From Rhineura floridana (lineage: Eukaryota; Chordata; Lepidosauria; Squamata; Rhineuridae): DNA of 64,000 nt. Made by a program: the position numbers and the translations under genes. The notes beneath the pieces are model-generated. The model was given only the letters and a program-made list of their open reading frames with translations, was not told where the DNA came from and made no database searches. This document shows, one piece after another, positions 12,757 through 21,528 of the stretch. Within the stretch, counting starts at the first letter, position 1. Each line of letters opens with the position of its first letter. The DNA is taken from positions 48,699,399 to 48,763,398 of the forward strand of contig NC_084481.1 in assembly GCF_030035675.1 (NCBI RefSeq), written 5' to 3'.

Positions 12757-13260
12757 AGATATCACTAGATCCCAGACATTATTATACCATAAAGACAAAT
12801 GTAAATCAGGTAATGTCTTCAATTTTTGAGCAATGGAAATTCGAGCAGTGATAATTGCAGTCATTTGAGTCTTAATCTTAGTAATCTCCAGATATACTTC
12901 AGTCCAAAATTTATTAACAAGTGGGCACTCCCAACATAAATGGAAGTACATGCTCCTGGTACCACACCTGTGGCAACCCTGAAGTCATATGGGAAAATTG
13001 TACTGGTGTGTGATGCCACCTATGTGAGATCTTTAAAGAGCTTTCCCTCACATAGGCAGACACTGATTTGTATTGTTTAGAGGACCATAAACTTTTCCAT
13101 TTGGTTTCACTTATATCAGTACCCATATCAGTCTCCCAAAGGGTTTTAAGACCACACATTCATAAGACTAGTATCTGCTGTCTGACATTTCCAGCAGTTA
13201 ACTTGTGTGATTTTTATAAAGACTTCCTGGGGAGACATATATAAAATTCTATATTGTATC
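12757..13260 (-). mobile_element. L1 LINE, ORF2 C-terminal fragment (right part)
   Basis: Minus-strand translation gives the L1 ORF2 tail: LKTLWETDMG, KWKSLWSSKQYKSVSAYVRE, KISHRWHHTPVQFS, then after a frame change MYFHLCWECPLVNKFWTEVY and WDLVISEK. The H-x3-C-x2-C pattern in the last part is the ORF2 C-terminal cysteine motif. The fragment continues, across the DIRS element, into 790-1087. The 5' limit near 13260 is uncertain. It is degenerate, with stops and at least one frame change. Confidence 0.75.
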
Positions 13261-13274
13261 TTCCAGATTCAAGG

Positions 13275-13613
13275 ATGAAGTTACTGATAGATTGATATGT
13301 GCAGGGGCATTTTAGGATGTGGTGTAGGGGGCCTGAGCCCCTGTGTTTTTTCTGGTAGCCCCCAGATTTCCTGTCCCTTCCCCCCCTTTTTAAAAATAAC
13401 TTTTTTCTTTGCTTACAAGGTGGATAGGCATTCTGCAAAGTGTAATACTGATAAGACCCTGCCACCTGCTCAGCCTTGACAGTAAGAGCCAGAGTTTGTT
13501 TTCTTCCCCTGAAAGTTGGTGTGGGTATACTTTATGGAAAGTTATGTCATGGGCCTAGCAGGTCCCTGGATACCTGTATTTTTAATTATCTTCCATAATA
13601 GCCATACACATTT
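13275..13613. other. Unassigned spacer
   Basis: Between the L1 fragment and the foldback repeats I recognise no gene or repeat family. It contains homopolymer C and T runs. Confidence 0.4.
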
Positions 13614-13615
13614 CC

Positions 13616-13711
13616 AGGGCCAGCACCAGCCTACCCTAGGGCCCATGGCACCCACCTGCACCTACATCTCCTGCTGCGGTAAATGCTGGCTGCACTGTGC
13701 ATGCCTGCCAT
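13616..13711 (+). mobile_element. Partial arm of a CAGGGC-type foldback element
   Basis: It starts CAGGGCCAGCACCAG and ends with a segment resembling the inner arm of the palindrome just downstream (GCTGCACTGTGCATGCCTGC versus GCTGCACTTCGTGCATGCCT). It is therefore an older, diverged, one-armed member of the same family and directly abuts the palindrome. Confidence 0.6.
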
Positions 13712-14414
13712 CAAATATATATCCTGATAGTGGATATGATTTAGAATTGTATATTTTAAAGATAGGGAGATGTACAGGGCTGGTGCCACAGGGTGGACAG
13801 GTTGGGCCCTGGCTGAGGCCCCTGTGGCCCAGAGAGGCCCCTCCTTAGGGTGGGTGAGGATTGCTCCCATTCCGCAATCTGTGGCGTCAGCTCCCGACCC
13901 TGCTGCGGATTGCAGAGAGGGAGCTCCCAAGCCCCCCCCCCAACTGTGCAGGCCCGCAATGCCTGCCTGCACACTCCATCTACCTCTCTTGTTGAGGTGA
14001 ATGCTAGCTGCACTTCGTGCATGCCTGCCATCAACCAAGATGGCGGCAGGGGCATCAGCCCATTAGAGAAGCTTTGGCTGCCATCCTGATTGATGGCAGG
14101 CATGCACGAAGTGCAGCTAGCATTCACCTCAACAAGAGAGGTAGATGGAGTGTGCAGGCAGGCATTGCGGGCCTGCACAGTTGGGGGGGGGGGGCTTGGG
14201 AGCTCCCTCTCTGCAATCCGCAGCAGGGTCGGGAGCTGACGCCACAGATTGCGGAATGGGAGCAATCCTCACCCACCCTAAGGAGGGGCCTCTCTGGGCC
14301 ACAGGGGCCTCAGCCAGGGCCCAACCTGTCCACCCTGTGGCACCAGCCCTGTACATCTCCCTATCTTTAAAATATACAATTCTAAATCATATCCACTATC
14401 AGGATATATATTTG
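13712..14414. repeat. 703-bp near-perfect palindrome containing a foldback element
   Basis: The left arm 13712-14047 is the reverse complement of 14077-14414, with a 29-nt loop at 14048-14076. I found differences only in the length of one C/G homopolymer (10 versus 12) and three mismatches next to the loop. The transposon-like unit runs from CAGGGCTGGTGCCAC at 13775 to GTGGCACCAGCCCTG ending at 14351. The 63 bp outside each end (13712-13774 and 14352-14414) are also mirrored. Long matching open frames on both strands are a by-product of this symmetry. Confidence 0.95.
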
Positions 14415-15700
14415 CCAGCAAACCCCTTCCTTTTCAATTTAACATCATTATTATTCTATCACAATTTTAAATCAATTACTAACTGTCTTATTTTCCTCCT
14501 TTTTACTGCCTCTTCTTTCAGTGTAGCTTGTTTATTTTTGTTTTGGAGTTGTAATTGTTCTCATCTTATACTCTATTTGACTGTGTTTGTCCCCTGATAT
14601 GCTTTGTTTGTAAGAGTAATTGCACAAACTGCAAATGTGCAAAACTTACTCTTGTTTTTATACCAAGCCACAATGATCAGGGGGACAGTTGAGGTGGATT
14701 TACTGAAGACAGGTTCAAATCTTAGCATTAGTTTAAAACTGGGTCATGCTAAATAAAGCACCCAATGCAAAGTAGAAAAATATGATCACACCCTATATTT
14801 TACAACTAGCTTATTCAAACAAAAAAAGCTGGTTTCCCTGCATATTCTGCATACAGAGCTTCCTTGTGTACAGGATCCTCCAACTCTTTGGTTTATTGAA
14901 ATCAAACAACTGGTTAGAGTTAAGGGCAGCAAAAATGACTGGACTGGTCCTACCATTAAGCAGAGTGAGGCAACCACCTCAGACTGCAGATGTGGGAGGA
15001 TGGCAGCAGCTCCCAGCTGTTCCTGCTAAAGGACTCCCCCCCAAGTTGCCACACATTCTGCCCTGGCCCCCCAGGCTGGCCTGCTGCCTCGGGTGCAGTG
15101 GAGCATGCTATCCTGGCACCAGGGTTTAGTCCAGTCGATTTGTGGATGTGAAACACTAAATGGGCAAGAAGACTATTTTACATAAAGAAAACTACACTTT
15201 TGAACCAAATACAAATTATCCAGTTTTATTCTATTTATTTAATTGTATAGTTTTGTTACAGTAATTTAGGTTTTTCTTATATGATTATGGAAGTGGTGTT
15301 TTTAAGTGTTCTGAGTTTCAGTTAAATTTGTGGTATTATATGTAGGGGGAAAGGAGGGATATAAATGGCATAGCCATTCCTTGATCCAGACCAGGATTCC
15401 AGAATGCTGTGGTGCACCCCAGGACTTGCAAAGAGTTCTTGAAGGAAGAACACCAGTCTGCATGTAACTGTGAGCAAGGAAGGTACTCTGAAATAAACGT
15501 CTGCATTCAACAACTATAGCCATAGTCCAAGTTCTTATTTCTAAGAGTCCTAGGCCTCTGGACTCAACAGGCACCATCTTGCCCTTTACCTCAGGCAGCA
15601 AAATGTCATGGGTCAGTACTGGAAGCGGGCTCCCTTCAATGGCAGAACACACACACCACACACATACAGACGAGAGCCAGCGAGAGAGCAGGGCTAGCTT
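14415..15700. other. Spacer with low-copy repeat debris
   Basis: AT-rich sequence with no recognised gene. A 25-nt exact match to the DIRS RNase H region lies at 14907-14931. The stretch from 14940 to 15130 resembles a degraded repeat also seen near 34330-34550 (shared CCCTGC...GCCTGTTGCC pattern). Confidence 0.4.
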
Positions 15701-15702
15701 AC

Positions 15703-15823
15703 GTACCACATTAGTAACACAGTACATATTACCATCTTTACGCGGGGTGGGCTGGGCTGGCGCTGATAAGTCTATAGTCTTAACATGACCGAACTGCTTC
15801 AATGGTTCTCTTGCGTCTTCCAT
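15703..15823 (-). CDS. Candidate divergent first coding exon, unknown protein (speculative)
   Basis: On the minus strand an ATG with a favourable context (GAC before, G after) opens a frame beginning MEDAREPLKQFGHVKTIDLS and continuing APAQPTPRKDGNMYCVTNVV. A strong donor, GTAAGC, is at about 15702. The open frame continues past it to 15302 but changes to low-complexity, repeat-like text, which fits an exon ending near the donor. It lies just upstream of the GALNT3 CpG island in the divergent direction, where a bidirectional promoter could drive it. I do not recognise the protein. Against it: no downstream exon has been identified, an open frame of 173 codons can arise by chance in this composition, and a transposon origin is not excluded. 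Confidence 0.25.
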
Positions 15824-15949
15824 GTCGAGCAGGCGGCTGCACCAGCTTGATTAGCAAAGTAAGAAAACAAGGGCAACTTGCAAGGGAGGAAGAGCTTTTA
15901 CGTGCCCGTTTACCTAGGAGTAAAGAAGCCCCATTGGAGACTCAGTCTG

Positions 15950-16960
15950 GCTGACTTCGGAGCCAGCGGGCACAGGCTCGGGGAGCATTAAAACATCCCC
16001 TCAGAACTCAGTCCGCAGGAGCCTGAGCAAAGCCTTCCAGGGTCGCTAAGAGAGCAGAAGATGGGGAGGCCGCAGTAGTTGCAAGTCTGCAGGCCATATA
16101 CCCCCAAGCGTAAAGGCGTCGAGCGAGGGGAGGAGGCAAGCTAGTCAGTCTCTTTTGCCCTCCCCCAGTCTCTGGGCGGGCGCGTGGGCTTGATGTCTTC
16201 CGTTGAAGGAACGGAAGGAGGGGCGATAAGCGTCTACCTGAGGTGCCCAGGTAAGTCCCGGCTGTGCTGAGCCAGGAGGCGGGCTCAGGCGTCTTCTTGG
16301 CTCGGCTCTCACCTGGGCGCTGCCAAATCGCAGGAATCTGCCAATCGCAGCGAGGGTCGGCTCGTCGCCGTGACAACGGAGCGGCTGTGCCCTTTGCCGC
16401 CCTCCGTGAAGCCGGGGAAGCGAAAGGAGAGAAGCGTTGTTCACTCCCTCCCATCATTCCTTCTTTCCACGCCGCCGCACTCGCCTCTCGTGGCTGCTGT
16501 GGTGGTGGTGGTGGTGGTGGTAGAGGTAAGGGGGCGTGGGGTATGAGAGATTTATTCTGCGAGGTAGTCCCGCTTTGGGAAGAAGAAGAAGAAGAAGCGG
16601 CGGTGGAAGTAAAGAAGGCGGCTCGGTTTTTTTCGTTGCTGTTCCAGCTGTGCGGTAGCTCTTCTAAGGCGAGGGTCGGTTGCTGGCCGGCTGGCGTCTC
16701 TCTAGGATAACCGTTTTCAGAATGTTGTTATTAGGCTTTCTCTTGGTTTTAGCGCTTAGTCTCTTTTCTCCCTCCTCCTCCCTCGCCCTATCGTGACGGA
16801 GCCTTGCTAGTCGATGGCCCCTAGTCCTGATGACTGTATATGTTACCTTGAGTATTAGCAGCGGTGCTGCCGGATTTGAGGGAGCCCCGGGCAAGATGTC
16901 CTCTGGGCATACACCGCTCCCCCCCTCCGGCTGAAGTAGCTGCCCTTTCCCCAGACCCAA
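15950..16960 (+). promoter_or_regulatory. GALNT3: CpG-rich promoter region of GALNT3
   Basis: This is the only long GC-rich, CpG-dense block in the window, lying about 14 kb upstream of the first coding exon. It contains a GTG/GGT run and a good splice donor (TAGAG followed by GTAAGG) at 16526. Human GALNT3 has a non-coding first exon in a CpG island, so this block is inferred to be the promoter. No TATA box was seen. Long open frames across it on both strands are the expected effect of high GC and are not called as genes. Confidence 0.7.
16330..16525 (+). other. GALNT3: Putative non-coding exon 1 of GALNT3 (5' UTR)
   Basis: The 3' boundary is suggested by a consensus donor at 16526 within the CpG block. 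The acceptor of the next exon is at 30207. The 5' boundary is arbitrary because a transcription start cannot be read from the sequence. The assignment rests on the known gene structure, in which coding begins in exon 2. Confidence 0.45.
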
Positions 16961-17318
16961 ACACTTTCTCCTTAAGCTCTGGTTTCAACCCCCGAACTCC
17001 ATAGGGGCTTCCATGCCTACGTCAGTGTTAGGGATGTGGGAGTGATAACACCTTGCCAGGGTGTTTTAATGTTTACTGAAATTATGCCTAGGATAGGAAG
17101 GGCTTTGAAAAGTGCTTCCCTGGGCTCCTCCTGGGATAGAAGTTTGATAAATAGAATTAAAAGTGCTACATCATAATAAGACTGTAATCCTAAACACGAT
17201 GGAGTAAATCTGGTTGAGCCCAGTGGGATTTAGGGTTGTGCAAACCTATGAAGATAGGGTTATATAGTATCTGATGTATAAGGTTTATAACAGAACCTAG
17301 GAAGCGTCCTTATATCGT

Positions 17319-17458
17319 CAGGCCATTGGCCCATTTAGCTCAACATTGTCTGCGAAGACTGACAAGGAGTCTCTCCCTGCCCTACCTGGAGATGCCAAGG
17401 ATTGAACCTAGGACCTTCAGCATCCAAAGCAGATGATCTGCTGAGCTACAGTCCTGCC
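17319..17458 (-). mobile_element. tRNA-derived SINE (minus strand)
   Basis: On the minus strand it reads CTGTAGCTCAGCAGATCATC, a tRNA-like A box, and TAGGTTCAATCCTTGGCATC, a B box, about 40 bases apart. A body follows that ends near GGGCCAATGGCC. These are the internal RNA polymerase III promoter parts of a SINE, not a functional tRNA. Confidence 0.75.
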
Positions 17459-17459
17459 T

Positions 17460-18695
17460 ATTAAAAGAAAACCTCGTTGAAACAGCTCCTGCTGCACCAG
17501 TCTGAAGGCATTCTAGTGTTTGGAATGTTTCTGGTCACTATTCTTTGTCCTCCCTCTGCAGCCAAAAAACCCTCAGAGTTTTGCTGCTTCTTAAAAATGA
17601 ATAGAGTTCTCTGTTCATGGAGGAAGCCTGTCCAAAACTCGCAGACCCCATTCCCGACACACGCTGTTGCTGTACAGCTGTTAGGAAACACTTGTTGCTC
17701 TTGCACCTTTATAAAAATTTTGAGAGAAATTGCAGGAGATTGCAGTTGTGGTATTATCCTAGACCTGCACCCACTCATCTGGCTCTAGTGGTGCCAATAA
17801 CTACTAGAGGCTGCCCTGAATGCCAGTTGTTAGGAAATTACTGTGGGAGAGGGCTATTGAACTCATGTCCCGATAGTAGGCTTCCCATAGACATCTGGCC
17901 AGCCTCTGTGAGAAACAGGATGGTGTATTAGATAGACTTTGGATGTGATTCAGGAGGGCTCTTGGTCCCTGACTGAATTCAGCTATAACTTTTGAGAGCA
18001 GCCATAGCACCTTCTGTTGCTTGCAGTGGTGCCCCCAGTGGGGATTAGGATGACCAGAGGTGGAGGAAAATGCAGGATTGTATTTATTCTTCATTTAATA
18101 TACTAATAAATAGGATTTTGGTCATGCAGGAGTGAGACGAGATTTCCTCCTGTCCAAATTGCCACTTGGAAAAACTAAAGTTGCAGAACTCCTTGCCTTC
18201 TTTTTCTTAAGCTCTGGCCTACCTACTAGGTTGGTGTGCACTTTAAAAAAGAGAGTGTGTATGAACAGGCAAGTCTGACCTGCCTTCTCCTTCCAGGAAG
18301 TGCCGCCGGTAGTGATGTGGAAGGTCGCAGTATTCAAACAGAAGATGTTGACATAAAGAGGGGAGGTGCACGTAATATAGTTGGTAGTCTCATGACTCAC
18401 AGGCTACGCCACATCTTAGTTGCTACATTTAGCTTTACAAGGAGGTGGTGACCTTTAGAATGTCATCTGTGTATCAACTGCTTAATCCACAGATTAGTAG
18501 TAGTATATATAAAAAAAGTAATTTGTCGTTTTCTATAGTTACAGTGGTGGGAATCTCAGGCTTCACAAAATTTCATAGTGAAGCCTAAGTACTTGAAATA
18601 ATTTTTTGTCTTACCTGACTACAAGGCAAGTGCCTAAAAATTATCCCTAAAACCTACATTAACAAACACAGCATTGATCTTAAGCATGCTTAAAA
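17460..18695. other. GALNT3 intron 1, unassigned part
   Basis: No coding or repeat family was recognised in this stretch. Short open frames on both strands at 17460-17930 have no recognisable domain. Confidence 0.4.
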
Positions 18696-18696
18696 A

Positions 18697-18880
18697 TGGA
18701 AATGGACTGCCTTCAAGTCGATTCCGACTTATGGCAACCCTATGAAAAGGGTTTTCATGGTAAGCAGTGTTCAGAGGTGGTTTATCGTTGCCTTCCTCTG
18801 AGGCTGAGATGCAGTGACTGGCCCAAGGTCACCCAATGAGCTTTATGGCTGCATGGGGACTCGAACCCTGGTCTTAGAAG
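18697..18880 (-). mobile_element. SINE with BovB-like tail (minus strand)
   Basis: The minus strand begins within the tRNA-like head (CCAGGGTTCGAGTCCCCATG, B box), runs through the body, and ends with GGGTTGCCATAAGTCGGAAT and CGACTTGAAGGCAG. The latter is the BovB LINE 3' end motif, also present in the BovB fragment at 55268. It is 5' truncated. The family resembles Sauria SINEs. Confidence 0.8.
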
Positions 18881-18889
18881 TAAATCCCA

Positions 18890-19880
18890 CTGAATTCAAT
18901 AGGACTTGCTACATAGTAAATATTTAAGGACTGGAGCTTTAGAGAGATTTAATATTTCAGCTTGGGTGATTTTAATATGCAAAACATTTAATTCTGTATT
19001 GCTTTGGTGGCTTTGGAGATTAATTAGGGGTTTATGAGTTGCACAATGATGCATCTTGAAACTTAATTTTTAAAGTTCTCTGCTCATGCCTATTCTTTCA
19101 TGATGTCGTTTGCCTGAAAGGAACATGGCATGTGGTATTTCTGCACTCTGGTTAGCATCAAGATGCATGTCTATAACTAAAGCAACATTGACTCTGCCAG
19201 TGGTATACCATCAATGTCTACTCATTTCATCTGATTGTAGTTAATAGCATTAGCATACTATTAGTACTGTGATTAGAATATATATATAGGACCAAATAAT
19301 ATAATTTGTATTATTTGTTATAAATGTGGGTCCTAATGTGAAGTCTTCGATCAAAAGTCAAACGCAGGTTAACAGAAATAGCTTTTGCTGTCTTCCTTAT
19401 TGCTTTGATTAAACTGACTAACTGAGAGAAGCAGAATCATTAAATTATAAATACTTTTAAGTCATCTAAATTGTTTTAAGCACTACATAGTATTTATGAC
19501 TATGTCCAGGATATTGATTTGGATAGAGAGGGGCATATTGCATGACAATGGGAGTAACTGTATTTACTGCAGAAATCTACGTTTTTGAAGTACTCACAAG
19601 CCTAGTCATATTGCTTTTGCCAATTACTTCATAGTATGTGTAGTCTAGTGAGGTGACAGTTGAAGCTGAGCCTTTATCTTGTGGCCTTAGGCAAGTTAAT
19701 GTAAGCATCAGTTTCACAAACTAATATAGCAATAGTGATTATATATTGTAAAGGTAAAGGTAACTATTTTGCAACAGTTTTAAAGTGCTTTAGAAATTAT
19801 TTAGTTATGCTGTGTGCTACAACAAACATTTAACTTTGCATGCATGAACCGGAAATAATAAAATTTCCACAAAAACAAAA
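18890..19880. other. GALNT3 intron 1, unassigned AT-rich part
   Basis: No feature recognised. Confidence 0.4.
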
Positions 19881-20823
19881 ATCTAAGGCAGTGGTTCCCA
19901 ACCTGGGGGCCGCAAAGAAATCCAGAAGAGGCCATGAACAGTAAAGAAATGAATTATTTATGAATTTCTGGACACTGTCTGCTCCCCACTGCCACTGCAG
20001 AAGACACCTCCCCCTTGCTCCAAACAAGAGGGGAGGACTTTTGCTGAAGCGCCAGAGCATCTTTCAGGTGTACTACGGGCAGGCATCTGCCTATAAAACA
20101 CCTGGCAGAGCCAAAGGAAGCTGAGGGTGGAGCTACCAGGAAGAAGTGGGGATTACTATCACCGACTCCTGTCTTATCGCACTGCCACTACTGATGACAC
20201 CCTTACTCTGAACAAGAGGAGAGGGCTTTTCATAAAGCAAAAAGAAGCAGGGCTGCAAGCAAATACTGCTGCTTTCCCACTTCCTTCCCGGCAGCCAGCC
20301 TCCTGCTTCACTGCAACCTCCTTTTAAAAATTATTCTTATTTGCAAGGCTGCCCAGATCTCGCCTTTGGCTCAGTCAAAGCCAAGGAGCAGTGAGGAAGC
20401 TCAGGAGTTGCTCCGTCCCCCATCTCTGAGACTGTGTGTGTACTAGCAACCCCCCTTTCTTCCACCTACACTCTGCTCCCCCAATCTCTCTCTCCAAGAT
20501 GCTGAGGCAGTTGAGGGCTTCCCCTCTCCCATGTGCCAAATGCATGCAGGCCTGCAGATGCTTGCAGGAGGCGCAGGTGTGTTTGTGTGTGTGCGTTGAT
20601 CTGTCTTCTGCTCCACTTTCATTCCTCAGGTGCACACTAACAAAATCATCAGTTCTGGTTATCATCCCAAGGCCTAAAAGCACTAACCTCCCCTTCCTCA
20701 ATCTATCTACCCTTTTGTCTTCACAGGCTAGCATCCCCACCACTACCACATTGCTTTTGATTATCATTATTATTTTTTAAAAGGTCAGCAGTTTGGCTGA
20801 GGCTGGGGTCCGCATACTGCGGC

Positions 20824-21050
20824 TGAAATGTATTTATTTATATAATTGTTATTGCTTATATACCAAACCTTTCTTCCAAGTTGCTCAAGGTGGTGCACGT
20901 GGTTCCCCCCCTTCCATTTTATCCTTACACCAACCCTGTGAGATAGGTCAGGCTGAGAGACTGTGTCTGGTCCAAGGTCACCTAGTAGGCTTCATGGCTG
21001 GGTGGGGATTTGAACCTGGATCTTAGTCCAATACTGTAACCCGCTGGTGT
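20824..21050 (-). mobile_element. tRNA-derived SINE inside the hAT element (minus strand)
   Basis: The minus strand carries GATCCAGGTTCAAATCCCCA (B box), a body with ACCTTGGACCAGACACAGTC, and an AT-rich ATAAATAAATA tail. It is the same family as the SINE at 26046-26312. The A box is degenerate. Confidence 0.75.
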
Positions 21051-21109
21051 TGGGAAACAGAACTATATATCGTCACACTGTATATTTGGGGGGAGAGCGA
21101 TACCAATTT

Positions 21110-21520
21110 GATTAGACCTTTGCATTAAGAAAAGATAGCAACAACTCCCTGGCTTCAGGGAGCTTTTTATGGAAAGGGATATTTGGAGATGTGATTTTGC
21201 CGCACACCATTTTTTCAATTAACGGAGACTAAAATTACAATTAGTGGGGGGGGGGTCATGAAATTTTTTGAGCTTACAAAGGGGGTCCCATACTCATAAA
21301 GGTTGGGAACCACTGGATTAGACCTTTGCATTAAGAAAAGATAGCAACAACTCCCTGGCTGCAGGGAGCTTTTTATGGAAAGGGATATTTGGAGATATGA
21401 TTTTGCCACACACCATTTTTTCAATTAACAGAGACTAAAATTACAATTAGCAGGGGGGGGTCATTAAATTTTTTGAGCTTACAAAGGGGGTCCTGTACTC
21501 ACAAAGGTTAGGAACCACTG
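21110..21520 (+). repeat. Tandem duplication of hAT right terminus (2 x about 206 bp)
   Basis: Each unit begins GATTAGACCTTTGCATTAAG and ends in the inverted repeat GGAACCACTG. The two units differ at only about a dozen positions, mostly single changes and a G-run length. Confidence 0.92.
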
Positions 21521-21528
21521 ATTTAAGG

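Larger units (their letters stand above)
19889..21520 (+). mobile_element. hAT element, non-autonomous, with duplicated right end
   Basis: The terminal inverted repeats are CAGTGGTTCCCAACCTGGGG at 19889 and the complement, ...AAAGGTTAGGAACCACTG, ending at 21520. The flanking 8-bp target duplication is ATCTAAGG / ATTTAAGG (one mismatch), which is diagnostic of hAT. No transposase frame was recognised. The right end is present twice in tandem (21110-21315 and 21316-21520), so a second right terminus lies internally at 21298-21315. A SINE is inserted at 20824-21050. Confidence 0.88.

Noticed and set aside
13631-14370. Several open frames of 75-169 codons with the same peptides on both strands
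   Set aside because: They are mirror images caused by the palindrome, with no domain and no codon signal.
15302-15702. C-terminal continuation of the candidate divergent frame as one 173-residue protein
   Set aside because: The text after the donor is unlike the first 40 codons, and a good splice donor interrupts it; more likely intron.
16008-16710. Long open frames on both strands in the CpG block
   Set aside because: High GC lowers stop-codon frequency; the block is better explained as promoter and 5' UTR.
17319-17458. A tRNA gene on the minus strand
   Set aside because: A and B boxes are present, but no cloverleaf can be formed over a 72-base span and a SINE body follows; it is a SINE.
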